Assembly (NCBI GenBank): GCA_023436395.1
Contig: JAEZJJ010000011.1
Coordinates: 1-39,141, forward strand
Length of the DNA: 39,141 nucleotides
From: Bacillota bacterium
Lineage (GTDB): Bacteria > Bacillota > Clostridia > Lachnospirales > Cellulosilyticaceae
Direction of reading: 5' to 3'
The translations under genes and the position numbers were made by a program. Shown here piece after piece: positions 1-8,646 of this stretch. The notes beneath the pieces were generated by a model. The model was not told where the DNA came from and searched no databases. It was given only the letters and a program-made list of their open reading frames with translations. The stretch's first letter is position 1. Each line of letters begins with the position of its first letter.

Positions 1-17
1 AATAGTTGGATTACTAT

Positions 18-1259
18 TCAATTTTCCATAATCTAGGCGCTGCTAAATAATGCCACCTTGTAACATTGCATCTTAGTCACACGTTTGAGTAGCTTGTTTT
101 TGATTTTACGCTTCAAACTGATTAAGCTTATATTTATTTCAGCCTTTTCTAAGATTAAGCGAAGTAATAAATAAGTTATTATCCCTGTTATCATTTGAAT
201 CCTTACAGCGTTTTCACTATGTCCCATAAGGGTTTTAATTTTACAATGTTGTTTAATCCATTTGAAAAACAACTCTATATCCCAGCGTTTTTTATAGAGC
301 CATGCTATTTCTTCTGAGTTATAGCACATAAGATTTGTTACAAATGTAAGTTCTTTACCAAGGGGATCAATAATCTTTATAATTCTATAAAAATGCTTTG
401 TAAGATTAACAGACTCTTTACCAAGACGTACTTTCTTATCATATATAATGGTTGAGCCTAACGGTAATAACGCCTGCACTTCGTTACATCGTGTGATAGG
501 TAGGTCTATCGCTTCTTTAAATTTAGCATTATCCTTAAGACGACTTACAAAGTAAATTTTCTTTGAGGTATAGCTGTCAAATTTTTTATAATCAATGTAA
601 CCTTTATCACAAATGTAAACTGTTCCTTTATCAGTCATTAGTTCGTCCATTTTTGTTCGATCATGACATGCTGCATTAGAAAAAATGATACGGTCAGGTA
701 CACCTGTTGGACCATCAATACTCGTATGCATTTTTATACCAGCCTTCGTCTTTCGAAACTTTGCCCAATCAAAAAAGCGCAAACACATACTTACAGTAGT
801 AGAGTCAATCATTTTGACTGAACCAAATTTTTTAAGACGTTCATCTTTTGTAAGTGTTGAGAGACAAGTGTTAATCAAGTCTTGCATGATAGGAAGAAAT
901 ACTCTGTAATCCCTGGTATTATTATGATTTGATAAAGTTGCTAAGCTGATGTCAGGTAGGATCTCTGACATTTGATCAGTCATACCTTGTTTTAAATCAC
1001 GAAGACCATCATGCTCACAAATATGAAAATACATCATGCTTGCAAGGTGTTCATGGGTAAAGAATTTATTCTTTTTAAAGTCAGTATTCAGTTTAACAGT
1101 ATGTTTCTGAAGTAATTTCCAGTTAATAAGACCTATAAATTTTTCAAATAAAGTAATATAATTATTCATAGTCAGCTCCTTTGGGTTTTGTATGGTGTCG
1201 TAATTATATTAAACCTTAGGATGCTGGCTATTTTCATGTCTAAAATTATGGAAATTTGA
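18..1259 (-). mobile_element. IS4-family insertion sequence
   Basis: A single transposase gene fills the element. The ends carry imperfect inverted repeats of about 18 bp: bases 18-35 read tcaattttccataatcta, and the reverse complement of 1242-1259 reads almost the same, with about two mismatches. The repeats lie just outside the gene, as in IS4-type elements. I could not see a convincing target-site duplication. Only 17 bases precede the left repeat in the window, so the exact ends remain uncertain. Confidence 0.75.
33..1169 (-). CDS. IS4-family DDE transposase
   Basis: The 378-residue protein cuts and pastes its own element. It shows an RNase-H-like DDE core: Asp122 in MIDSTT, Asp188 in YICDKGY, and Glu299 within an exact IS4 signature Y-x2-R-x3-E-x6-K (Tyr292, Arg295, Glu299, Lys306). 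The N-terminal 100 residues look like the usual DNA-binding part of this group. The start ATG at 1169 is preceded on the minus strand by aaaggagctgact, a strong ribosome site. The frame is intact and the catalytic residues are all present, so the copy may be active. The gene fills nearly the whole space between the terminal repeats. Confidence 0.93.
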   Translation of the reverse strand: MNNYITLFEKFIGLINWKLLQKHTVKLNTDFKKNKFFTHEHLASMMYFHICEHDGLRDLKQGMTDQMSEILPDISLATLSNHNNTRDYRVFLPIMQDLINTCLSTLTKDERLKKFGSVKMIDSTTVSMCLRFFDWAKFRKTKAGIKMHTSIDGPTGVPDRIIFSNAACHDRTKMDELMTDKGTVYICDKGYIDYKKFDSYTSKKIYFVSRLKDNAKFKEAIDLPITRCNEVQALLPLGSTIIYDKKVRLGKESVNLTKHFYRIIKIIDPLGKELTFVTNLMCYNSEEIAWLYKKRWDIELFFKWIKQHCKIKTLMGHSENAVRIQMITGIITYLLLRLILEKAEINISLISLKRKIKNKLLKRVTKMQCYKVALFSSA

Positions 1260-1678
1260 CTTATAACATATCAACCGTTTTACTGTCAATGGAAATAAAA
1301 GTTAGTAACTAAACAACAATGTCACTGATATTAAAATATAACATCACAATATGTGGAGGGTTTTCGGGTCAGTTTGAAGTTTAATTATAAATTTCAATAT
1401 ATAGAGACCCTTTTTTCAAAAGTAATAATTTTATACTTTCGACTTAGATTCTTGATTCTTTGTAAGGTGTGTCTTATAATTATTTTTTGTATAAATAATG
1501 ACAGATGAGATGATGATGTATTAATATCATCTAGTTGATAGAGTTGCTCCTATTTCATAGAGAGTATCTCAATGCCCCCCGGGGGGGTATTCTCCTATTT
1601 ACGCCAAATAGTTTCCTTACTTTGACCAAAAGTATGTTAAAATATTTTCATTTATTGTGATGGACAAGGAGATTTTTT
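1260..1678. other. Gene-free stretch with C6G7 palindrome
   Basis: This gap of about 420 bases between the insertion sequence and the next gene is AT-rich, and I see no coding potential. It contains a short inverted repeat near 1509-1528 (gatgat...atcatc) and, strikingly, six C followed by seven G at 1575-1587. A TTGACC hexamer at 1622-1627 could belong to the promoter of the following gene, but no well-spaced -10 box follows it. Confidence 0.5.
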
Positions 1679-2092
1679 ATGAGAGATTATGTTGAGGTAT
1701 TCAAAGAAGATCAGAAAAAAGATGAGTCAAAATATATACAAGAAGCACTCGCTTGTTTAGATAAGTTTGGCGCTGCTTTTGAAAATGAAGATATAGAAGG
1801 AATGGATGCTTGTTGTCATTTTCCCCATTACTTGTTATCTGGAAATGAAGTGATCTGTTGGCAGAATAAAGGACAGATTACAAAAGACTTTTTTGAGCAA
1901 TTAAAGAAAAAGGGATTTAAAAGAACGGTTGTAACTAAAAGAGAACCTATTTTAGTTTGTGAAAATAAAGTACATTTCTTGTACAGCTATGAGAGAGAAG
2001 ATGAGTTTGGAAATGTTATGAGTCAGCATCATAATATATGGATAGTAACCTTAAAAGAGGGGAAATGGGGCATTCAAGTAAGGTCTTATTAA
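1679..2092 (+). CDS. NTF2-like (SnoaL/DUF4440-type) small protein
   Basis: The 137-residue protein looks like a one-domain NTF2-like fold: an N-terminal helix pair with a polar stretch (residues about 20-50), then strands ending in a segment of the form IWIVTLKEGKWGIQVRSY, typical of this fold. Such proteins are small cone-shaped cytoplasmic proteins that bind ligands or act as simple enzymes. No signal peptide or membrane segment is visible. The ATG is preceded by acaaggag at 1663-1670, a good ribosome site. It appears to be monocistronic, bounded downstream by a strong hairpin. The family call rests on overall pattern only, and the substrate is unknown. Confidence 0.6.
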   Translation: MRDYVEVFKEDQKKDESKYIQEALACLDKFGAAFENEDIEGMDACCHFPHYLLSGNEVICWQNKGQITKDFFEQLKKKGFKRTVVTKREPILVCENKVHFLYSYEREDEFGNVMSQHHNIWIVTLKEGKWGIQVRSY

Positions 2093-2128
2093 TAGGCATT
2101 AAGTAGGATACATATTTTAACTAGATAA

Positions 2129-2177
2129 AAACGAATGAAGACTTGGAATGATTATGATTCCAAGTCTTCATTCGTTT
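2129..2177 (+). terminator. Perfect 21-bp hairpin, probable terminator
   Basis: Arms 2129-2149 and 2157-2177 are exactly complementary over 21 bp, with a 7-base loop (gattatg). The right arm ends in ttt, but no long T tract follows, so termination is likely but not textbook. The symmetry means it could also work on the opposite strand. Confidence 0.6.
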
Positions 2178-2296
2178 CCGAGAAGTTTTAACTCAAAAGA
2201 TCATTATTTTAAAAAGTCATCATCTCTGCCTAAAATGTGATATAATAAGATGACATAATGTTAGACTATAATACATAGACAGCTAGGAGAACACAT

Positions 2297-4453
2297 ATGA
2301 ATAAGAAAATGACCAGCCTATTACTAGGAATGACATGGGTATTAAGTATGCCTATGACATCCCCAGTATATGGGAGTATAGCACAAGAAGTGCCTGCAAA
2401 GGAGCAGGTATTAGAATTAGAAGAGACATTGGCTCCTTCGGAATCTTTCGTCTCATTAGAGTTACAAGAAGAGCAAGAAGTCCTTTCAGCTTCTAAAAAA
2501 AGCTTATCACAGCTTGTGATGACCGTGGGTAAAAAGCAAGCGACACTAAATGGGAAGACCTATACTTTAGGGACTGCACCGTCTATTATTAAAGATAGAA
2601 CTTACTTGCCAATTCGATTTGTGGTTGAAAATATACTAGGTGCACAAGTAGATTTTCACCATGCTCAAAAGCAAATTGTCATTCATAAGGCAGGCATGCG
2701 TATTGTACTAGAAGTGGGGAAAACAATAGCTACGGTTAATGGGACTAAGGTAACTTTAGATGGCCCACCAGTCATTGATGCAAGTACAACGTTAGTACCT
2801 ATTCGATTTTTAAGTGAAAACTTTGGTTTTAAAGTAGATTATCAGCATGCCCTTAAAACCATTACTATTACACAAAAACAAGAATTACCTAATCAGGCGC
2901 CAATAGCGCGTTTTGCATTTAAAAAAGAGGCTTATGTGGAAGGTGAAACAATTGAACTTGTTGATAGTAGTTATGATCAGGATGGAGATTTAATTACAGC
3001 TAGAAGTTGGGAGTTAAGTGGCAAAGGGATGAGCTCGGATGTGACAAGTTTGCTTAAAAACTTACAACCAGGGACTTATACCCTCAGTCTTAAAGTCAAA
3101 GATGAAAGAGGTTTATGGAGTTCTGCTTGTACACAAACGCTGAAGGTTATTGCCAATCAGCCGCCTGTGATTACAAGTCTGACAACTCAAAAGGCAAGTT
3201 ATGCCCAGGGTGAAGCCTTAACACTGACCTATACTTATGATAATGAACAGGATGAAAGAATTATCAAGGAAAGATGGACTTACCGTAAAAAGGATGAAGC
3301 TTCTAATCAAGCAGTTATAACTAAACCTTATGCCTTTTTTGCACAAGGGGAGTATATTGTTACCTTACAGCTCACAGATGCAGCAGGAAAAGTCAGTGAA
3401 GAAGTACAAACGACTGTACATATCACCCAAGAAGTGAGACAAAGCGAATGGACCTATCATTTTACCCAAGGTAAAATAGGGGATACTATTGACAATTATC
3501 AAGGCATTAATTATAGAAATTATAAAACGGCAACCATTAAAAATCAGTTGCAAAATCAAGAGATTCTCTGGATGAGTGATTCCCCTGAAGTAGTGACTCA
3601 AAATGGTATTTTATATCAAGGAGAGTTTAATGGGGAAGGACGTGTTCTTTTACATCACATTAATGGCTTTAGTGAAAGTGTTGCATCTAGTAAACGCTTT
3701 GTATTGATGGCAGAAAATAAGCAAAGTGAACCTATTACCCTACATTTGGGACAAGAAGTCATTAAAGGGCCTGTAGAAGATATCCTTTATTTAGGTCAAC
3801 AAGTATTGTATGATTATTGGAGAAGTACTTCTTATCGTACCATTACCCTTGCACCAGGAGAAAAAGTAGCCCTTTATGATTCAAAAAATAAAAAATGGTA
3901 TAAAGACCAGTGCATATCTGGGATTATGAACTTAGAAACCAGTGGTCCTATTACTTTAACCACGGCTGTACTTAATCAAGGCGCTGCTCTTAGTACCATA
4001 GAGCAATTACCAGTATTAGATAAGAGTATTCATATAAGGGGTACTTTTGAAGGAACGGTACGTTACTATGATCTCACTATTGAAAAGGGCAAGCCTTCAC
4101 AAATTGTTTTAGGAGAATCGCCTGAAGAATGGGTATCAGGGACAGATGCTATTACTGGTGAGTCTATGCAAAATAAAGGGAACTTTGGTGTGACCTATCG
4201 GCTCACTCTAACAGCCCTTGAAGATACAGGTATTATTTTAAATCCAAGAGCTGATGTTTTTAGAGGGGCTGTCAAATGGGTTGATACAGGTGCTTACCTT
4301 GCACCCAATTCAGGTTACTTTATGGGACAAAATAAGAAGGCTGTTTTACTAGGTGTCATTAAAAAGGGTGAAACAAGAATATTAGAATATATGCTGCCTA
4401 ATGGTTCTTCTGCCCCTGTTCTTCTAGGGTTTATACCAAAGAGTCAGTGGTAA
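2297..4453 (+). CDS. Secreted copper-amine-oxidase-N/PKD-like protein
   Basis: The 718-residue protein starts with a signal peptide (Lys-rich start, hydrophobic core, likely cleavage near residue 26 after SPVYG). Residues about 73-193 form a copper amine oxidase N-terminal-like domain (PF07833) in two halves, each with the hallmark phrase LPIRFVVEN or VPIRFLSEN. Two PKD/Ig-like modules follow at about 200-287 and 289-376; both contain NQ-PP/AP-type starts and Asp-rich loops. The C-terminal 330 residues are beta-rich and I do not recognise them. In Clostridia the N-terminal domain is common on cell-surface and secreted proteins and does not imply amine oxidase activity, whose catalytic domain is absent here. 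The start ATG follows aggag at 2285-2289. It may bind cell wall or polysaccharide, but that is inference. Confidence 0.82.
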   Translation: MNKKMTSLLLGMTWVLSMPMTSPVYGSIAQEVPAKEQVLELEETLAPSESFVSLELQEEQEVLSASKKSLSQLVMTVGKKQATLNGKTYTLGTAPSIIKDRTYLPIRFVVENILGAQVDFHHAQKQIVIHKAGMRIVLEVGKTIATVNGTKVTLDGPPVIDASTTLVPIRFLSENFGFKVDYQHALKTITITQKQELPNQAPIARFAFKKEAYVEGETIELVDSSYDQDGDLITARSWELSGKGMSSDVTSLLKNLQPGTYTLSLKVKDERGLWSSACTQTLKVIANQPPVITSLTTQKASYAQGEALTLTYTYDNEQDERIIKERWTYRKKDEASNQAVITKPYAFFAQGEYIVTLQLTDAAGKVSEEVQTTVHITQEVRQSEWTYHFTQGKIGDTIDNYQGINYRNYKTATIKNQLQNQEILWMSDSPEVVTQNGILYQGEFNGEGRVLLHHINGFSESVASSKRFVLMAENKQSEPITLHLGQEVIKGPVEDILYLGQQVLYDYWRSTSYRTITLAPGEKVALYDSKNKKWYKDQCISGIMNLETSGPITLTTAVLNQGAALSTIEQLPVLDKSIHIRGTFEGTVRYYDLTIEKGKPSQIVLGESPEEWVSGTDAITGESMQNKGNFGVTYRLTLTALEDTGIILNPRADVFRGAVKWVDTGAYLAPNSGYFMGQNKKAVLLGVIKKGETRILEYMLPNGSSAPVLLGFIPKSQW

Positions 4454-4497
4454 GAAGCAAATAGGCATAGCGTAGGCTAGAAAAGAGAGGGTCTATT

Positions 4498-5847
4498 ATG
4501 AAGCAAGAAATCAAGAACATTGCAGGGAAGGTCATTACACGAGAGGATGAGCGGTATGCAACCTGTAAGCTAGGATGGAATAGAGGGGTGGAATGGTCAC
4601 CTTATGCCATTGTGTATTGCCAAGATGAAGAAGAGGTAAAAAAGGTGATTCAATTTACCAAGGCTAATCAGCTCTCCTTACGTATTCGTTCTGGTGGCCA
4701 TCATTATGAAGGTTATTCCAGTGGTGATGACGTTGTCATCTTAGATATGAGTGAGATGAATGACATCTCCATTGATGAAGAAGCGCAAACTGTAACTGTT
4801 CAAGGTGGTGTGCAAAATGAAGCCCTCTATCAAGCTGTTGGCGCAAAGGGCTATCCTTTTCCAGGAGGTGGTTGTCCTACTGTTGGCGTAGCTGGTTTTA
4901 CCCTTGGAGGTGGCTGGGGCTATTCTGCTAGATATTTAGGGCTAGCAATAGATTCTCTTTTATCAGTTACCCTGATTGATGGAAAGGGGAACAAACTGAT
5001 AGCAAGTGAGACCTCTCATCCTGAACTTTTTTGGGCGCTTAAAGGCGCAGGTGGTGGTCAATTCGGTGTCGTCACAGCTCTTACTTATCGTCTACCTAAA
5101 AAAGAGGAGAAGGCAACATGGATTCACTTAGACTTTCCAAATGCTGCAGTAGAAGAAAAGGTGGAGATTATAGCGACTTGGCAAGAAGCTTTTGAAACCA
5201 TGGCACCTTGCCTTAACTTAAAGATGAGTCTCTATTATTCTAATGAACGAGGAAAAGGTGTATTTATGACAGGAATCTGTTATGGTGATGAAGCCTTAAC
5301 TAGGAAGCTACTCACACCTTTGACAAGCATAAATAGTCATCAAGTTTTACAGTTAAAAGAGGCTCCTGTTATAGAGGTGAATCAAATTATTCAAGATAGC
5401 CATCCACCTTATGAAAAATATAAATCCAATGGACGCTTCTTAATGCAAGCCTTAGACAAAAAGGCGATTTTAGAGTTAGTTAGGCTTATAGAAGAAAAGC
5501 CAGAAGGTGCTTATTATACAGCCCTTTCTTGGTATGGCATGGGAGGAAATATCACGAAAGTAACCAAGGAGGATGCAGCCTTTTATTATAGAAAGGCAAG
5601 GGCAATCTTAGGTCTGCAAGCAGTCTGGGAAGATCAAACCCTAGCACAGCCTTGCCGAGACTGGGTGCTTAAAGGATTAGAGAAAGTAGGGCAATATACA
5701 GAAGGTGCCTTTGTGAATTTCCCTTTAGCAGAATTGGAAGATTATGAAAAGGCCTATTATGGCTTATATCAAGAACGCTTAAAAGAAATTAAGAAAAAAT
5801 ATGACCCAGAAAATGTTTTTGCATTTCCTCAAAGTATAAGGATTTAA
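4498..5847 (+). CDS. FAD-linked oxidoreductase, berberine-bridge type
   Basis: The 449-residue flavoprotein has a PCMH-type FAD-binding domain (residues about 35-205) and a BBE-type C-terminus ending near NVFAFPQSI. Both residues used for bicovalent flavin attachment in this family are visible: His68 in RSGGHHYEG and Cys126 in PGGGCPTVG. Family members oxidise alcohols, sugars or alkaloid-like substrates and pass electrons to oxygen or another acceptor. The protein has no signal peptide, so it is probably cytoplasmic. The gene starts 44 bases after the surface-protein gene, behind a gagaggg ribosome site, and ends at its own terminator. The two could be cotranscribed. The substrate cannot be read from the sequence. 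Confidence 0.88.
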   Translation: MKQEIKNIAGKVITREDERYATCKLGWNRGVEWSPYAIVYCQDEEEVKKVIQFTKANQLSLRIRSGGHHYEGYSSGDDVVILDMSEMNDISIDEEAQTVTVQGGVQNEALYQAVGAKGYPFPGGGCPTVGVAGFTLGGGWGYSARYLGLAIDSLLSVTLIDGKGNKLIASETSHPELFWALKGAGGGQFGVVTALTYRLPKKEEKATWIHLDFPNAAVEEKVEIIATWQEAFETMAPCLNLKMSLYYSNERGKGVFMTGICYGDEALTRKLLTPLTSINSHQVLQLKEAPVIEVNQIIQDSHPPYEKYKSNGRFLMQALDKKAILELVRLIEEKPEGAYYTALSWYGMGGNITKVTKEDAAFYYRKARAILGLQAVWEDQTLAQPCRDWVLKGLEKVGQYTEGAFVNFPLAELEDYEKAYYGLYQERLKEIKKKYDPENVFAFPQSIRI

Positions 5848-5850
5848 AGA

Positions 5851-5892
5851 TAAAAACTATTAGTCTAAGTATTGTTAGATTAATAGTTTTTA
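5851..5892 (+). terminator. Intrinsic terminator of the flavoenzyme gene
   Basis: Arms 5851-5868 and 5875-5892 pair over 18 positions with one G-U and a 6-base loop. The right arm ends in a T-rich run continuing into tttattta. Confidence 0.8.
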
Positions 5893-6109
5893 TTTAGTTA
5901 ACTCAGAGAATATATAATATATGGAGAGGTAGGGCAAGAAATGGGGTATGTACTTGTTAAGAAGTAAAATACAGTTGTAAATATGACAAGGAATGGTATA
6001 ATGACTAGAAAACATTTACATGCATCAAATAAGATTGTTGCTAAGCGAATGAAATAAATTTTTAGCAAGATTAACAAGCGCATACACATAGAATGGTGAG
6101 GCATACGAA

Positions 6110-7555
6110 ATGACGAAAATAAGTTTTAAAGATTATGGATTAAGTAGAGAGCTGGTAAAAACCTTAGATTTATTAGGATTTAAAACACCAACTAAGGTGC
6201 AGCAGGAAGTCATCCCTTTAGCATTAGCTGAGATGGATGTTGTGGTGAAGTCACAAACAGGAAGTGGTAAAACAGCCGCCTTTGGCATTCCGATTTGTGA
6301 AAAAGTGATGTGGGAGGAAAATAGGCCACAAGCCTTAGTGATTACCCCTACGAGAGAGTTAGCTCAACAAGTTTGGGAAGAAATCTTTCATATTGGAAGG
6401 CTAAAACGTATCAAAGGGGTAGCCTTATATGGAAAGGCATCCTTTGAAGCCCAACAAAAAGCCCTTAAGCAAAAAACACATATCGTGGTAGGAACCCCAG
6501 GCAGACTTATTGACCATTTGAGTAGAGGGACCTTAGCAGTAGAGGGGATACGTTATTTAGTGATCGATGAAGCAGATGAAATGCTACGTATGGGTTTTGT
6601 GGAACAAGTAGAGGAGATTCTTCGTCAGTTGCCAAGAGAGCGGGTGACGATGTTATTTTCGGCAACCCTGCCAAAGGATATAGAGCTACTGAGTGAAGCT
6701 TATATGCATGCACCCACAAGGGTAGAAATAGAAACAGAGCAGATAGTAGCCAATACCTTGACTGAAGCAGGCTATAAGGTCATGGAAAAAGACAAGTTAG
6801 CCTTATTAAAAGATTTACTTGTCTTAGAGAATCCAGAATGCTGTATTATCTTTTGTAATACCAAGCAACAGGTAGACGTAGTTTACGAACAGCTCCTTAA
6901 GGCAGAGTACCGCTGTGAGCGTATTCATGGGGGCATGGAACAAAAAGATAGGCTAAGGGTAATGGAAGATTTTAGAAAAGGTTACTTTCGTTATTTAGTA
7001 GCCACTGATGTAGCAGCAAGGGGTATTGACATTACCCATATCACTCATGTTATAAACTATGACTTGCCTCAGAATAAAGAAAACTATGTACATCGCATTG
7101 GACGTGCAGGAAGAGCCCAAAGAGCAGGGCAAGCAATGAGTTTTATTACCCCAGAAGATAAGGATTATTTGGAAAGCATAGAAGGGTATATACAAAAAGA
7201 AATTCCCTTAAAGCCACGTCCTTTGGTGACGAAGTTAGCTGAGCAAGAAATACGCTTTAGAGAGAAAATGCATGAGCCTATTCGAAAAATGGAGACAAAA
7301 GGAAGTAGCTTAAATCAAGAAATTTTAAAACTCCATATTAATGCGGGCAAAAAAACAAAGATGAGACCCGTAGATATTGTAGGGGCCTTATGTCAGATAG
7401 AAGGAATCAGTGCAGAAGATATAGGCATTATTAATGTATTAGATGTTTCTACCTTTGTAGAAGTACTCAATAACAAAGGAGAAAAGGTATTAAAAGTGCT
7501 CCAAACAATGCCTATTAAAGGAAGAGTAAGAAAAGTGACGAAGGCAGATCGGTAA
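6110..7555 (+). CDS. dbpA: DEAD-box RNA helicase DbpA
   Basis: The 481-residue protein is an ATP-dependent RNA helicase. Visible motifs are Q-type phenylalanine/glutamine region (TPTKVQ), motif I SQTGSGKT (48-55), PTRELA (80-85), GTPGRL, DEAD at 153-156, SAT at 184-186 and HRIGRAGR near the end of the second RecA domain. After about residue 400 comes the DbpA RNA-binding domain (RRM-like), which in the B. subtilis homologue YxiN and E. coli DbpA binds hairpin 92 of 23S rRNA. The length matches YxiN. The role is therefore late assembly of the 50S ribosomal subunit. The start ATG follows a ggtgagg site at 6094-6100. About 217 bases separate it from the previous terminator; I see no defined element in that leader. 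Confidence 0.93.
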   Translation: MTKISFKDYGLSRELVKTLDLLGFKTPTKVQQEVIPLALAEMDVVVKSQTGSGKTAAFGIPICEKVMWEENRPQALVITPTRELAQQVWEEIFHIGRLKRIKGVALYGKASFEAQQKALKQKTHIVVGTPGRLIDHLSRGTLAVEGIRYLVIDEADEMLRMGFVEQVEEILRQLPRERVTMLFSATLPKDIELLSEAYMHAPTRVEIETEQIVANTLTEAGYKVMEKDKLALLKDLLVLENPECCIIFCNTKQQVDVVYEQLLKAEYRCERIHGGMEQKDRLRVMEDFRKGYFRYLVATDVAARGIDITHITHVINYDLPQNKENYVHRIGRAGRAQRAGQAMSFITPEDKDYLESIEGYIQKEIPLKPRPLVTKLAEQEIRFREKMHEPIRKMETKGSSLNQEILKLHINAGKKTKMRPVDIVGALCQIEGISAEDIGIINVLDVSTFVEVLNNKGEKVLKVLQTMPIKGRVRKVTKADR

Positions 7556-7572
7556 TCGTAAAAAATAACAAC

Positions 7573-7610
7573 AAAAAAGCAAGCGTACACGAATGTAAGC
7601 TTGCTTTTTT
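7573..7610. terminator. Bidirectional intrinsic terminator
   Basis: Arms 7573-7584 (A-rich, aaaaaagcaagc) and 7599-7610 (gcttgctttttt) pair perfectly over 12 bp, with a few more pairs inside (tac/gta). It ends dbpA on the plus strand. On the minus strand the same hairpin is followed by a T-rich run (ttgttgtta), so it would also end a minus-strand transcript from the 7.6-8.0 kb region. Confidence 0.85.
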
Positions 7611-8031
7611 GCTATTCCAGCCACCCAAGTCATAACTTTTGACATGCTTATCAAGCCTCCACAAGGGCATCCTATGGCTCCTCAGCACACAATACTTCTT
7701 AGTGGCTGCAAGATAAGCAGTATAAAAGTTAAACCAAGGAGTGAGGAGCTCTTAAAAGTCTTAGCCGGTGCACCCTTTGTGATGAGGAAGCTAAGGCTTT
7801 AAGACTCTGGTTTAAAACTTTCTTTAGGTGTAAAGTTTGTGAAATAACTTATAAGTACGCGCCTCCCTTTACAGCGCAGAAGGGAACATTTTCCTTAGAG
7901 CCAGAGGTACCTGTAACGACAGATTGAGACTTGGTCGACCCGGTCAGTTCCTCAACTTGAAACTGTGGTGATTCTGCAGTGGAAGTTATTTGTTTACCTT
8001 TACACTCTATATATGTGATAAAAAATAACAT
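7611..8031 (-). ncRNA. Candidate structured RNA of unknown class
   Basis: This 420-base stretch has no convincing protein gene, yet it is clearly richer in G and C than its flanks and packed with complementary segments. Examples are 7633-7640/7724-7731 and 7646-7652/7712-7718 (two halves of one long stem); 7618-7624/7702-7708 (crossing the first stem, as in a pseudoknot); 7757-7766/7795-7806; 7731-7736/7808-7813; and a short aaggaa/ttcc hairpin near 7885-7905. A minus-strand transcript would end at the perfect terminator 7573-7610, which favours that strand. A 60-codon minus-strand frame (7849-8031) exists, but its codon use is unlike its neighbours and it has no good ribosome site. The alternative is a decayed mobile or repeat element. 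Class and strand are inference. Confidence 0.35.
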
Positions 8032-8112
8032 TCCCTAATAAAAATTCAAAAAAAATTAAAAAATATATTTTGTGATGAAAATCTGGCATAATATATAAAA
8101 ATTAGACCAGCA

Positions 8113-8300
8113 TTATCCATAACCTTCTACATATACATTCATGTGCTCATACCCTCGGTGGTAGTACATATAGCCATACTATTGAACATATCACTTACAC
8201 AATCATTTGATGGCCAATAAAAAGCATTATCACTTCCATAGATTAGAGCTAGCAAACTATCGGTGAGTTGAACTTTTAAAGAGAAATATACCCATACTTT
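8113..8300 (-). pseudogene. Frameshifted 3' remnant of a protein gene
   Basis: Read on the minus strand, bases from about 8300 down to 8180 give a protein-like frame including LTDSLLALIYGSDN and FYWPSNDCVSDMF. At about 8170 the frame must shift to continue as MYYHRGYEHMNVYVEGYG before a TAA at 8113-8115. Both pieces look like genuine protein, rich in Tyr, Trp and Asp, and neither frame is open across the junction. This suggests the C-terminal end of a gene broken by a small insertion or deletion and lacking its 5' part. I do not recognise the family. Confidence 0.35.
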
Positions 8301-8352
8301 AAGGCGTATGAAATAGATAGAGATAAATAGAATATGAAGTGAAGGATTCGAG

Positions 8353-8574
8353 ATGAATTATATTGAAAAGGCAAATGAAATTTTTGAACAGAAATACCAT
8401 TGTTCCCAAGCAGTCTTATCAGCTTTTGCAAGTGAATTAGGTATTACTGAAGCACAGGCATTAAGGCTAGGTGGATGCTTTGGAGGAGGAATGGGAAAAG
8501 GAGAAGTATGCAGGGCTGTAGTAGGGGCATTAATGGCTTTAGGATTAAATTTCATTGATATTGTCAATACTTAA
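8353..8574 (+). CDS. Truncated C_GCAxxG_C_C family protein
   Basis: The 73-residue product matches the N-terminal half of the C_GCAxxG_C_C family (PF09719): HCSQAV near residue 17, then LGGCFGGGMGKGEVCRAVVGALMALGL. Family members are usually 120-150 residues, with two further cysteines in a C-terminal helix that is missing here. The reading frame ends after IVNT, and the next 70 bases hold no continuation I can find. It may be a shortened but expressed protein or a decayed gene. The family is thought to be redox-active through its cysteines. It lies 72 bases upstream of the cysteine-rich permease and could be the first gene of that operon. The ATG follows a gaagtgaagga site. Confidence 0.65.
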   Translation: MNYIEKANEIFEQKYHCSQAVLSAFASELGITEAQALRLGGCFGGGMGKGEVCRAVVGALMALGLNFIDIVNT

Positions 8575-8646
8575 AAATTTTGCGTCTTTTATAATAGGCC
8601 ATCGTCTTTATATATGAAGGTAATAATAAATAAGGAGATGGATAGA

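Noticed and set aside
1..1275. Target-site duplication of the IS4 element
   Set aside because: The bases just outside the two inverted repeats do not match over 8-12 positions, and the left flank is cut by the window edge.
5898..6104. 68-codon hydrophobic minus-strand frame before dbpA
   Set aside because: No ribosome site, and the composition is as expected from AT-rich antisense sequence. It would overlap the dbpA leader.
7849..8031. 60-codon minus-strand frame in the RNA-like region
   Set aside because: It has a start codon but no suitable ribosome site, and the product matches nothing I know. The sequence is better explained by RNA structure, though a small protein is not fully excluded.
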